Below, piece by piece: positions 54,058-60,388 of a stretch of 60,388 nucleotides of DNA. Source of the DNA: Affinundibacterium flavidum (lineage in GTDB: Bacteria; Pseudomonadota; Gammaproteobacteria; Burkholderiales; Burkholderiaceae_D); assembly GCF_014284175.1 (NCBI RefSeq), contig NZ_JACOGA010000026.1:1-60388 (forward strand), written 5' to 3'. The position numbers were made by a program, and so were the translations under genes. Each line of letters begins with the position of its first letter. Position 1 is the stretch's first letter. Below the pieces are notes generated by a model. The model did no database searches. It was not told the origin of the DNA and worked only from the letters and a program-made list of their open reading frames with translations.

Positions 54058-54708
54058 CTATGCAGTCGTTTCGGTACTCACCAGATCCCAATTGTTTTCT
54101 TCATCGTAATTGCACATCCAGTTCACCGCCTGATGCCATTCGCATACCATGGCAGTATCGATATTGCCCGGACTGGGCTTGTCATTCAATTTTGCATGCC
54201 GCACTGCCCAATGCAAGCGGTATAACAAATCGGACCAATCCATGATGTCAGCTTTGCGTCTGAGTTTGAGCGCTACTGTCAATGGTGGTTTCTGATCTGA
54301 TTGTGTGAAATGCTGCAGAATTTTTTCAGTCGCAATCGGTTTGGAACTCAGATCTATCTTGTCGAGTAAGCCTGCGCACCAGGCGAGAAAGTGAAAGGCA
54401 TGCAGGCGATCACGAAAGCTTTGTTGCAGAGCATCGCTGACAGTTTCTTGCGACAGGAAGTTTAGTTCTTGTGCAGATAATACGGAGGTCAAATTATGCG
54501 CTTGCAGATACGCATGCATTGCCTTGCGCTCGCCACTGATCGCTGCCTGGCTAACTGCCCACAAGGCGATTAAGCGTGCTTCAACTTCTGTTGATGTTCG
54601 TAAGCGCACTTCTTCATCAGCCTCGATTACGTGTAATTGCACATTAATACGTATGCCGCGTTTATGGAGTTGGAGTTCGGAGGCTTCTTTACGGAGTTCG
54701 GGTGTCAT
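54058..54708 (-). CDS. DUF4272 domain protein
   Basis: A 216-aa soluble protein matching DUF4272 (RKEASELQLHKRGIRIN at the start, RTSTEVEARLIALWAVSQAA, and DLLYRLHWAVRHAKL with MVCEWHQAVNWM near the end). Its function is unknown. It is divergent from glmU. Confidence 0.85.
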   Translation of the reverse strand: MTPELRKEASELQLHKRGIRINVQLHVIEADEEVRLRTSTEVEARLIALWAVSQAAISGERKAMHAYLQAHNLTSVLSAQELNFLSQETVSDALQQSFRDRLHAFHFLAWCAGLLDKIDLSSKPIATEKILQHFTQSDQKPPLTVALKLRRKADIMDWSDLLYRLHWAVRHAKLNDKPSPGNIDTAMVCEWHQAVNWMCNYDEENNWDLVSTETTA

Positions 54709-54832
54709 GTAAATACAGTGTCGCTATGAAAGTTGGAGTAGTAGCCGCGATTATGACACTCTCAACCTGATGCTCCAAGGCAGATCGGCGTGATAGACTG
54801 TGAGCCTCACTTTATTCCACCTAAACACAAAA

Positions 54833-56200
54833 ATGAACGTTGTTATTCTTGCTGCCGGCATGGGCAAACGCATGCAATCGGATATCCCCAAAGTGCTACA
54901 TCCTATTGCTGGTAAAGCGATGTTGCAGCATGTGATTGCGACAGCACGCCAATTGCAGGCTGCGCAAGCGGCAAAAATTTGTGTCATTTACGGGCATGGC
55001 GGCGAGCAAGTACCAAGCGCAGTTGCTGTCGAAGATATTTGTTTTGCCAAGCAAGAACCGCAATTAGGTACTGGACACGCGGTAGCGCAGGCGATTCCTC
55101 ATTTGGATGATGCAGTTTCAACTTTGATTCTATACGGCGATGTTCCACTCACACGTACGAGTAGTTTGCAACGCCTAGTCGAGGCTGCTGGTGGCGATAA
55201 ATTGGCGATTTTGACTGCGCAAATGGCTGATCCAACTGGCTTAGGACGCATTATTCGGGAACAGGGGAAAATCCGCAGCATCGTTGAGCAGAAAGATGCG
55301 AATGCAGACGAAAGGGCGATTCAGGAAATCAACACCGGCATCATGGTGGCACCAACTGCTGCCTTGAAGCGTTGGTTGGGTAAATTATCTAATCAAAATG
55401 CACAAGGTGAATACTATCTGACCGATATCGTCGCCAGTGCGGTTGCCGACGGCGTCGAGGTCACTTCGGCACAACCAGAGGCAATTTGGGAAACTATGGG
55501 CGTCAATAGCAAAGTGCAACTAGCCGAACTAGAACGCTTACACCAACAACATATCGCGCTACGCTTGTTGGAGCAGGGCGTGACTTTGCTGGATCCGGCC
55601 AGAATCGATGTGCGCGGCAATTTGATTTGCGGACGCGACGTGACGATTGATATTGGTTGTGTGTTTGAAGGCCAAGTCGAGCTAGCAGATGGCGTCAAAA
55701 TCGGCGCCAACTGTGTGATTAAAAATGCTCGTATCGGTGCTGGCGCAGACATCAAGCCTTTTTGTCATATCGAAGATGCGGTGGTTGGTGCCAAAGGTCA
55801 GGTCGGTCCATATGCGCGTTTGCGTCCGGGTGCCGAGTTAGCAGAAGACGTGCATATTGGTAATTTTGTTGAAATCAAGAATAGCCAAATTGCAGCGCAC
55901 AGCAAAGCCAATCATCTGGCTTACATTGGTGATGCCACGATTGGTAGTCGTGTGAATATCGGCGCTGGCACGATTACTTGTAATTACGACGGCGTGAATA
56001 AATTCCGCACGGTGATTGAAGACGATGCCTTCATTGGCAGCGACAGTCAGTTGATCGCGCCAGTACGAGTCGGTAAAGGTGCGACCTTAGGTGCGGGAAC
56101 GACGCTGTCGAAAGATGCGCCGGAAGGAAAGCTGACTGTATCACGCGCCAAACAATTGACGATAGAGGGCTGGCAGCGCCCGCAAAAAATCAAGAAGTAA
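54833..56200 (+). CDS. glmU: Bifunctional UDP-N-acetylglucosamine pyrophosphorylase/glucosamine-1-phosphate N-acetyltransferase
   Basis: A 455-aa enzyme that makes UDP-GlcNAc for cell wall and LPS. The N-terminal uridyltransferase has LAAGMGKRMQSDIPKVLHPIAGK, and the C-terminal left-handed beta-helix acetyltransferase has GNFVEIKNS, ANHLAYIGDATIG and NIGAGTITCNYDGVNKFRT. The length is normal. The ATG at 54833 is chosen; an upstream GTG at 54800 would add 11 unneeded residues. Confidence 0.96.
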   Translation: MNVVILAAGMGKRMQSDIPKVLHPIAGKAMLQHVIATARQLQAAQAAKICVIYGHGGEQVPSAVAVEDICFAKQEPQLGTGHAVAQAIPHLDDAVSTLILYGDVPLTRTSSLQRLVEAAGGDKLAILTAQMADPTGLGRIIREQGKIRSIVEQKDANADERAIQEINTGIMVAPTAALKRWLGKLSNQNAQGEYYLTDIVASAVADGVEVTSAQPEAIWETMGVNSKVQLAELERLHQQHIALRLLEQGVTLLDPARIDVRGNLICGRDVTIDIGCVFEGQVELADGVKIGANCVIKNARIGAGADIKPFCHIEDAVVGAKGQVGPYARLRPGAELAEDVHIGNFVEIKNSQIAAHSKANHLAYIGDATIGSRVNIGAGTITCNYDGVNKFRTVIEDDAFIGSDSQLIAPVRVGKGATLGAGTTLSKDAPEGKLTVSRAKQLTIEGWQRPQKIKK

Positions 56201-56264
56201 AGCTGAGGAAATTAAGGATATGTCGATGAGCGGGTAGATGTATTCCCTGCTCCAGATACAAAAC

Positions 56265-56370
56265 AGGGGGAAGAATTTCCCCCTAGACAGACGCCTTTTA
56301 TGTGCCCCGGATAGCTGAGGTGGATTTTCATCCACATGCATCAAGGCATACAAATAAGGCGTCTATTTTT
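56265..56370 (+). terminator. Hairpin cluster after glmU, possibly a terminator
   Basis: The first hairpin AGGGGGAA / TTTCCCCCT lies at 56265-56284. The second is a longer stem AGACGCCTT / AAGGCGTCT that encloses two smaller hairpins: GTGGAT / ATCCAC and ATGC / GCAT. A run ATTTTTT follows it. The run of T supports termination of glmU (+). Because of the two hairpins inside, it may be a structured RNA. Confidence 0.5.
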
Positions 56371-56637
56371 TACTACTCACTAGCGATCCAACGCGGGTTT
56401 CTACTCAGCCAGTGATTTACTACAATTGCTGCGCTTCAATTACTACTAACAACATCTAACATTTTCAAACATCTTCGAACTACTTAACGACTAAGTACAA
56501 AATACTAGATCTGACTACTACTGTGGTATCGCTCACGCAATCGCTCGCGCCACTTTTTTACTGATATTGCTAATTTTTACGACGTATTACTATTTCTATT
56601 ACTATTTCTATTACTACTTCGAAAACTTGCTACAAAA
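56371..56637. other. TACTAC-rich non-coding stretch
   Basis: A stretch with many ctacta/tactac motifs and the 12-bp repeat described separately. No gene is visible. It is downstream of the 31-aa frame on the minus strand and may be its 3' region. Confidence 0.4.
56586..56621. repeat. Three tandem copies of a 12-bp unit
   Basis: ATTACTATTTCT occurs twice, followed by ATTACTACTTCG. It lies 17 bases downstream of the 31-aa frame. Confidence 0.85.
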
Positions 56638-56733
56638 TTAGTTTGTAGAGTTATCGATCAAGTAAGTAGAGAATGCAGCTACTACAGCGATCATTGTTAC
56701 TACCAGTTGGATTTCTACGAATGCGTTCAACAT
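56638..56733 (-). CDS. Putative small membrane protein (31 aa)
   Basis: A frame of 31 codons plus a TAA stop, starting MLNAFVEIQLVV and ending YLIDNSTN, with one hydrophobic stretch (about residues 5-25) that could be a membrane helix. A good AAGGA ribosome-binding sequence lies 7 bases before the ATG. The codons (AAC, TTC, ATC, GTA, GCT, TCT, TAC) are those of highly expressed genes and differ from the neighbours, which use many TTG/ATT/AAT codons. A TATGAT -10-like box lies about 75 bases upstream. It does not look like CydX or KdpF. I propose a real gene, but no homology is known to me. Confidence 0.55.
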   Translation of the reverse strand: MLNAFVEIQLVVTMIAVVAAFSTYLIDNSTN

Positions 56734-57180
56734 GATTATTCCTTTATAAGTGATTAAGTTTATCGTTTCTTTGCATTTGATTTAAATGCATCGTTGCGAC
56801 AGGAAGAATCATAGCAAGGCGATAAATATAAATATAATTTTGATTAGTAATGTCAATCATTCACAAATTGTATATCTTGTCATCGTCAAGAAATAATTAT
56901 TGATTTTAGGCATTAATTTCACAGAAATGTCGTCTAAATGCGACGATAAATTAACTAATAAATCATCAAAAATAATTTAAATGCAATTTAATTCTAGCCT
57001 TTATAAGCCAGCCTTATTGCGGAACCTCAATGGATTCGCGTTTAGCTAGGGATTCTTAGCCGCACTTTGAGGCTTCTCAAGCTTTTTGATGTGATAGTAA
57101 TTGCCTGCTGTTCTACGTAATAATTGGCATGAACTATCAAATAAGTCGTGGACAGAATAGAGCGCTGTAAATTGAAGTTG
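56734..57180. other. AT-rich stretch upstream of the small protein
   Basis: Contains the putative promoter of the 31-aa frame (-10-like TATGAT on the minus strand at 56808-56813) and a 7-bp inverted repeat TGCATTT / AAATGCA at 56772-56790 in the leader. Further right it is very AT-rich with no gene. Confidence 0.45.
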
Positions 57181-57186
57181 AAATAG

Positions 57187-57225
57187 AAGTTAGCCCAAAT
57201 TGACTCCTCAGACTTGGGCTAACTT
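57187..57225. terminator. Hairpin terminator after the SDR gene
   Basis: The 12-bp stem AAGTTAGCCCAA / TTGGGCTAACTT is perfect. A T-rich tract follows on the minus strand, about 35 bases past the SDR stop. Confidence 0.75.
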
Positions 57226-57261
57226 TATTAATACCTTAAGAATTACGTCTTAAGGACGTGC

Positions 57262-57966
57262 TTACTTAATTTCAGGCAAATAAACCGGACGTGGTTCTGC
57301 CATGCCACTGTGAATTTGCTGGGTTAGCGCATCTGCCAGCACTTCATCTGCCCCTGCTTCTAATCCGTCAAGTGCGCGCAATACAATTTCTTCGGCACTG
57401 CTTTTTGGAACCTCAAAACCCCGTGTCAAATCCGTGTCGACATAGGCCATGTGCAAGCCCAATACTTGAGTTTTTTGCGTTGCGAGTTCGTGGCGCAATG
57501 CATTGGTCAACGACCACGCCGCTGATTTGCTTGCCGAGTAGGCGGCTAACTCACCGGCATTTACCCACGAAGCGACTGACAATACATTAAGGAGTGCTCC
57601 ACCACCATTTGTTTTGAGAACGGGGGCGAATGCCTTACTCACGTTTAACACGCCAAAGAAGTTAGTCTCAAAAATACGCCGAGTTACGGCCTCGCTATCC
57701 TCCGTTAAGAATCCACCTGCTTGTGCAATCCCCGCATTGTTAATGACGATAGTGACATCCGATGCTTGTTGGGCGGCGGCAGCGACCTGTTCGGGCTTGG
57801 TGACGTCGAGCTTTAGCACTTCGACGCCTTGCAGCGTGACAGATTCTGGATTGCGAGCGGTAACGTAGACTTTGCGTGCACCGCGTGCGAGTACCGCAGT
57901 TGCGAATGCCAAACCTATGCCACGATTGGCGCCAGTGATAAGAACAACAGAATTTTCGATTTTCAT
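57262..57966 (-). CDS. Short-chain dehydrogenase/reductase
   Basis: A 234-aa SDR enzyme with TGANRGIGLAFA (NAD(P) site, about 14-25), NNAGIAQAGG, SVASW (Ser) and YSASKSAAW (Tyr and Lys). The substrate is unknown. It is preceded by a palindrome like that before the next two genes, suggesting common TetR control. Confidence 0.9.
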   Translation of the reverse strand: MKIENSVVLITGANRGIGLAFATAVLARGARKVYVTARNPESVTLQGVEVLKLDVTKPEQVAAAAQQASDVTIVINNAGIAQAGGFLTEDSEAVTRRIFETNFFGVLNVSKAFAPVLKTNGGGALLNVLSVASWVNAGELAAYSASKSAAWSLTNALRHELATQKTQVLGLHMAYVDTDLTRGFEVPKSSAEEIVLRALDGLEAGADEVLADALTQQIHSGMAEPRPVYLPEIK

Positions 57967-58008
57967 TTGGGACTCCTGATAGTTAAGTGAAAGTTAAGTG
58001 AATATTTC

Positions 58009-58029
58009 GTATTACGATCATCATATTTT
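58009..58029. promoter_or_regulatory. TetR operator-like site 1 (before SDR gene)
   Basis: cgtattacgatcatcatattt, nearly the same as the site at 59131. Confidence 0.6.
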
Positions 58030-58065
58030 TAAGCGCAAAACAGCGCGACATACATTCAAGATTGA

Positions 58066-59067
58066 TCAGCACACCTTGATGACAACCTTGCCTTTGGCTC
58101 GCCCGCTTTCAACATAGGCCAAAGCTTTATTTGTGTCTTCAAAAGAGAAAACCTTATCAACGACAGGTCGAATTGCCCCTGACTCGATCAAATTTGTGAT
58201 TTGCTGCAATTGGCTTCCGCTTGCCTTCATAAACAGGAATGAATAGCCAACCTTGAGTTTCTTGGCTCTTCTACGCGTCGTAAAGCTCAGTATCCGCATG
58301 ACCTGCTTTATTAACCAAGGTGCCTTGATTTCCTCTGCGAAAGTTGGATCAGGTGGTCCAGAGATTGAGATAAGTTCTCCGCGAGGTTTCAGTACCTTGA
58401 GGGACTTGGTCAGTGTGTTGCCATCCTGACTGTTCAGTACGATGTCGTATCCGCTTAAAACTCGTTCAAAATCTTCTTTCTTGTAGTCGACAATCTCGTC
58501 CGCGCCGAGCTCTTTGAGCATGGCAAAACTACCGGCGCTTGCGGTGGTCGCAACTTTCGCCCCGAGATGTTTTGCTAATTGAATCGCGAAAGTCCCAACG
58601 CCACCTGAACCTGCTTGAATGAAAACATTCTGTCCATTCTTGAGCTTCGCTTTTTCAACTAGCGCCTGCCATGCCGTCAAGCCGACTAAGGGGATGGATG
58701 CTGCCTCTTCCATCGAGATATTCTTAGGCTTGAAGGCGAGAGAAGCTTCTTTTACGGCGATGTATTCCGCGAATGTTCCTATTTGATGATCGTCGGGTCT
58801 TGAATAGACATCATCACCAGCTTTGAACTGCCGTACATTGCGCCCGACCTTAATCACTCGACCTGCGACGTCGTGCCCCAAAATAAATGGTGTCTTGTAA
58901 GGTAAAAGGAGTTTGAACTTACCGTTGCGAACCTTAGCGTCCAATAGATTTACACCAGTGGCATGTACTTGAACAAGGACTTCATCATCTAGCAAATTTG
59001 GGATGGGAACCTCTTTCATTTGCAGTGCGGAGTTCTTACCGTAGCGATCTAGGATAAATGCTTTCAT
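58066..59067 (-). CDS. NADP-dependent quinone oxidoreductase-like protein (MDR superfamily)
   Basis: A 333-aa zinc-less medium-chain dehydrogenase. GHDVAGRVIKVG and the NADP motif AGSGGVGTFAIQLAKHLGAKV are visible; FTTRRRAKKLKVGYSFLFMKASG is typical of bacterial quinone/enone reductases. It may detoxify quinones or enones. It is probably regulated by the TetR gene next to it. Confidence 0.9.
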   Translation of the reverse strand: MKAFILDRYGKNSALQMKEVPIPNLLDDEVLVQVHATGVNLLDAKVRNGKFKLLLPYKTPFILGHDVAGRVIKVGRNVRQFKAGDDVYSRPDDHQIGTFAEYIAVKEASLAFKPKNISMEEAASIPLVGLTAWQALVEKAKLKNGQNVFIQAGSGGVGTFAIQLAKHLGAKVATTASAGSFAMLKELGADEIVDYKKEDFERVLSGYDIVLNSQDGNTLTKSLKVLKPRGELISISGPPDPTFAEEIKAPWLIKQVMRILSFTTRRRAKKLKVGYSFLFMKASGSQLQQITNLIESGAIRPVVDKVFSFEDTNKALAYVESGRAKGKVVIKVC

Positions 59068-59130
59068 GATGTTGGTCCTTTGTAGAAAATGTTTGTTAGT
59101 TTTTCGGTAGCTTGTTGCGACGTTGTATTT

Positions 59131-59151
59131 CGTATGATGATCATCATATTT
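59131..59151. promoter_or_regulatory. TetR operator-like site 2 (before oxidoreductase gene)
   Basis: The core TATGATGATCATCATA (59133-59148) is a perfect 16-bp palindrome. Confidence 0.7.
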
Positions 59152-59166
59152 AAAAGTAAAAAAAAT

Positions 59167-59772
59167 TTAGGAGCTTGGCTTGCCAACAGGAACGACGACG
59201 CTCTTTAGGCTTGCATCACACAGTGACTGAGATAATGTGGGGTCATTCACCGCCCGAGCGAGTATTAAAGTGCCAACCAAGGTGGATACCGTCACAAGTG
59301 CACGTTCATGTGCTGCTTGCGGTTCCAAATCCGGAAATTGACGTGCAATGAGACCGATCATTTCTTTGATGCGGCTCGTTGCTGCATGGCGAACCTCGGG
59401 CGATTGGCGAGGCATTTCAGAACCAAGAGCGGAAATCGGACAGCCAGTCTCAATTCCTTCTATATGTTCCTTTGAAAGATAGACCTGCATCAGGGCCTGT
59501 AGTGCTTGGTCTGATGGTGCAGCAGCAAGAACTTGTGCGGCAAGGGCATTGGATTCAGCGCCTGCATGATCAGCAGCCTTTGCGAGCATTGCATCTCTCG
59601 ACTCAAAATGTGCATAGAAAGCACCGTGTGTGAGTCCTGCTTCTTTCATGATATCCGCCACACCTGTGCCATCGTAACCACTGCGACGTATGGCGCGCGC
59701 AGCGGCAGTCACGATGCGCTCGTGAGAGGCTTCTTTAGTTAGGCTTCGGGAATTAGTAGTTTTATTTCGCAT
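59167..59772 (-). CDS. TetR family transcriptional regulator
   Basis: A 201-aa regulator with an N-terminal HTH (about 18-62: RIVTAAARAIRRSGYDGTGVADIMKEAGLTHGAFYAHFESRDAML) and a C-terminal ligand domain with CPISALGSEMPRQSPEVR. I chose the ATG at 59772, which keeps the usual N-terminal length; ATG at 59784/59781 is possible. A palindromic site overlaps this start, suggesting self-repression, and the same site occurs before the two adjacent enzyme genes. Confidence 0.9.
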   Translation of the reverse strand: MRNKTTNSRSLTKEASHERIVTAAARAIRRSGYDGTGVADIMKEAGLTHGAFYAHFESRDAMLAKAADHAGAESNALAAQVLAAAPSDQALQALMQVYLSKEHIEGIETGCPISALGSEMPRQSPEVRHAATSRIKEMIGLIARQFPDLEPQAAHERALVTVSTLVGTLILARAVNDPTLSQSLCDASLKSVVVPVGKPSS

Positions 59773-59788
59773 GACGGTCATCATATCA
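59768..59788. promoter_or_regulatory. TetR operator-like site 3 (at the regulator start)
   Basis: The sequence gcatgacggtcatcatatcaa shares the TCATCATAT core with sites 1 and 2 and overlaps the putative start codon of the TetR gene. Confidence 0.55.
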
Positions 59789-59808
59789 ATGTATTTTTGC
59801 GATTGCAA

Positions 59809-60166
59809 GTGGAAAATAATTCTGAAGCAGATTTGTCGTCGGCAGTCCAGGCACTAGTGAGGAAAAAAGTCGAATGAAAAATATTCTTTGCATTGGAACA
59901 TTTCATGGGGATGCAAAAAATCTAAGAACGCAAAAATCTTTCAAAATAAACGAGGTGTGCGGGCGGTTTGGTTGGCATTGTGGTTCGGCATCGTTGTAGA
60001 AAACATTTAGCTCGAAATATTTAAGTGATTTCTGCAAGTGGCAGGTCAAAGGCTTTATCTTTCTTCATTGATGGAAATTTGATAAATGATTTATATGATT
60101 AGAAAAATTGACCCTGTACTTATTCATGATTGACGCTTGATCATGCGAAATCAAGGTAGCAGAGTA
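59809..60166. other. Non-coding stretch
   Basis: About 350 bases past the TetR gene without a coding signal or recognised RNA. Confidence 0.45.
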
Positions 60167-60223
60167 GGGTGCGCCGTGCGCACCGAAGTAACAGTCTATG
60201 TGTGTGGTGCGCACGGCGCACCC
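60167..60223. repeat. REP-like GC-rich palindrome, copy 2 (perfect)
   Basis: Two perfect 18-bp arms (GGGTGCGCCGTGCGCACC and its reverse complement) are separated by 21 bases. It is the same element as at 20027. Confidence 0.92.
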
Positions 60224-60297
60224 TTGTATTATGAATGAAGAGTCGGTATTTTCACGGACTTGATGTTTTAACAGTTTTTGATAGGCATATCAGAAAC

Positions 60298-60364
60298 GAG
60301 CAACTGGATGCCGTGCGCACCCTTTGGTTAAAAATCAGTGACGTAGATTTTGCACCAGTTGCTC
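60298..60364. repeat. Inverted repeat with a REP fragment inside
   Basis: GAGCAACTGG (60298-60307) and CCAGTTGCTC (60355-60364) are exact inverted repeats. Just inside is GCCGTGCGCACCC (60310-60322), which is part of the REP-like arm. Confidence 0.6.
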
Positions 60365-60388
60365 ACCCCTCGTCTAAAAATCGGACAG

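Noticed and set aside
1..60388. CRISPR arrays, prophages, insertion sequences, tRNA genes
   Set aside because: None seen: no regularly spaced repeats with spacers, no integrase or transposase frames and no tRNA-like cloverleaf noticed.

Overview
The window looks like a chromosomal segment of a betaproteobacterium of the order Burkholderiales, probably Oxalobacteraceae and most like Undibacterium. This rests on gene content (MetR/MetE, TtcA, FolB, a valine-degradation operon, PiuC/HemP iron genes), on the moderate GC content with TTG/GTG starts, and on a GC-rich REP-like palindrome of a type I associate with this family. The genus is an inference. I saw no phage, transposase, CRISPR or tRNA.

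Layout. 1-165: end of an rRNA operon (5S rRNA plus terminator). 480-1280: a yybP-ykoY manganese riboswitch and the UPF0016/GDT1 exporter gene it should control. 1.4-7.1 kb: an unknown protein, an HDOD protein, a REC-TPR protein whose phospho-acceptor Asp is Glu, a DUF2905 membrane protein and a MidA-like methyltransferase. 7.3-9.5 kb: pteridine reductase, folB and ttcA. 9.9-14.0 kb: a Yip1 protein and a MacA/MacB-type efflux operon. 14.1-27.6 kb: a mixed block of transporters, cyclophilin, chemoreceptor, AraC regulator, PilZ protein, sterol-desaturase-like protein, PhyH-type dioxygenase and a solute-binding protein.

27.7-40 kb is an iron island. A leftward group encodes a PepSY membrane protein, a DUF2271 protein with a visible flavinylation motif (DGVSAAT), a DUF4198 protein, ApbE FMN transferase and a membrane-anchored flavodoxin/FAD/NADPH reductase. 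Next to it are PiuC and a divergent TonB-dependent siderophore receptor, with a near-consensus Fur box between them. They are followed by a ferritin-like protein, a DUF2325 protein, a small CxH/CxxC protein and HemP (also with a Fur-like box), then a papain-fold protease. I infer a flavin-based trans-envelope electron route that reduces imported ferric iron or siderophore.

40.6-46.3 kb: a complete valine (isobutyryl-CoA to propionyl-CoA) degradation operon. Upstream of it lie a full cobalamin riboswitch and a LiuR-like palindrome, an unusual arrangement. 46.9-50.2 kb: divergent metR/metE with a consensus MetR box. 50.5-56.2 kb: a secreted protein with two PPC domains, an unknown secreted protein, an M19 dipeptidase, a DUF4272 protein and glmU. 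56.2-57.2 kb: a gene-poor stretch holding a very short ORF (31 aa, one predicted membrane helix) with a good RBS and high-expression codons, 12-bp tandem repeats and a branched hairpin element. 57.2-59.8 kb: an SDR, a quinone-oxidoreductase-like protein and a TetR regulator, each preceded by the same operator-like palindrome. The window ends in non-coding DNA with the second copy of the REP-like palindrome.
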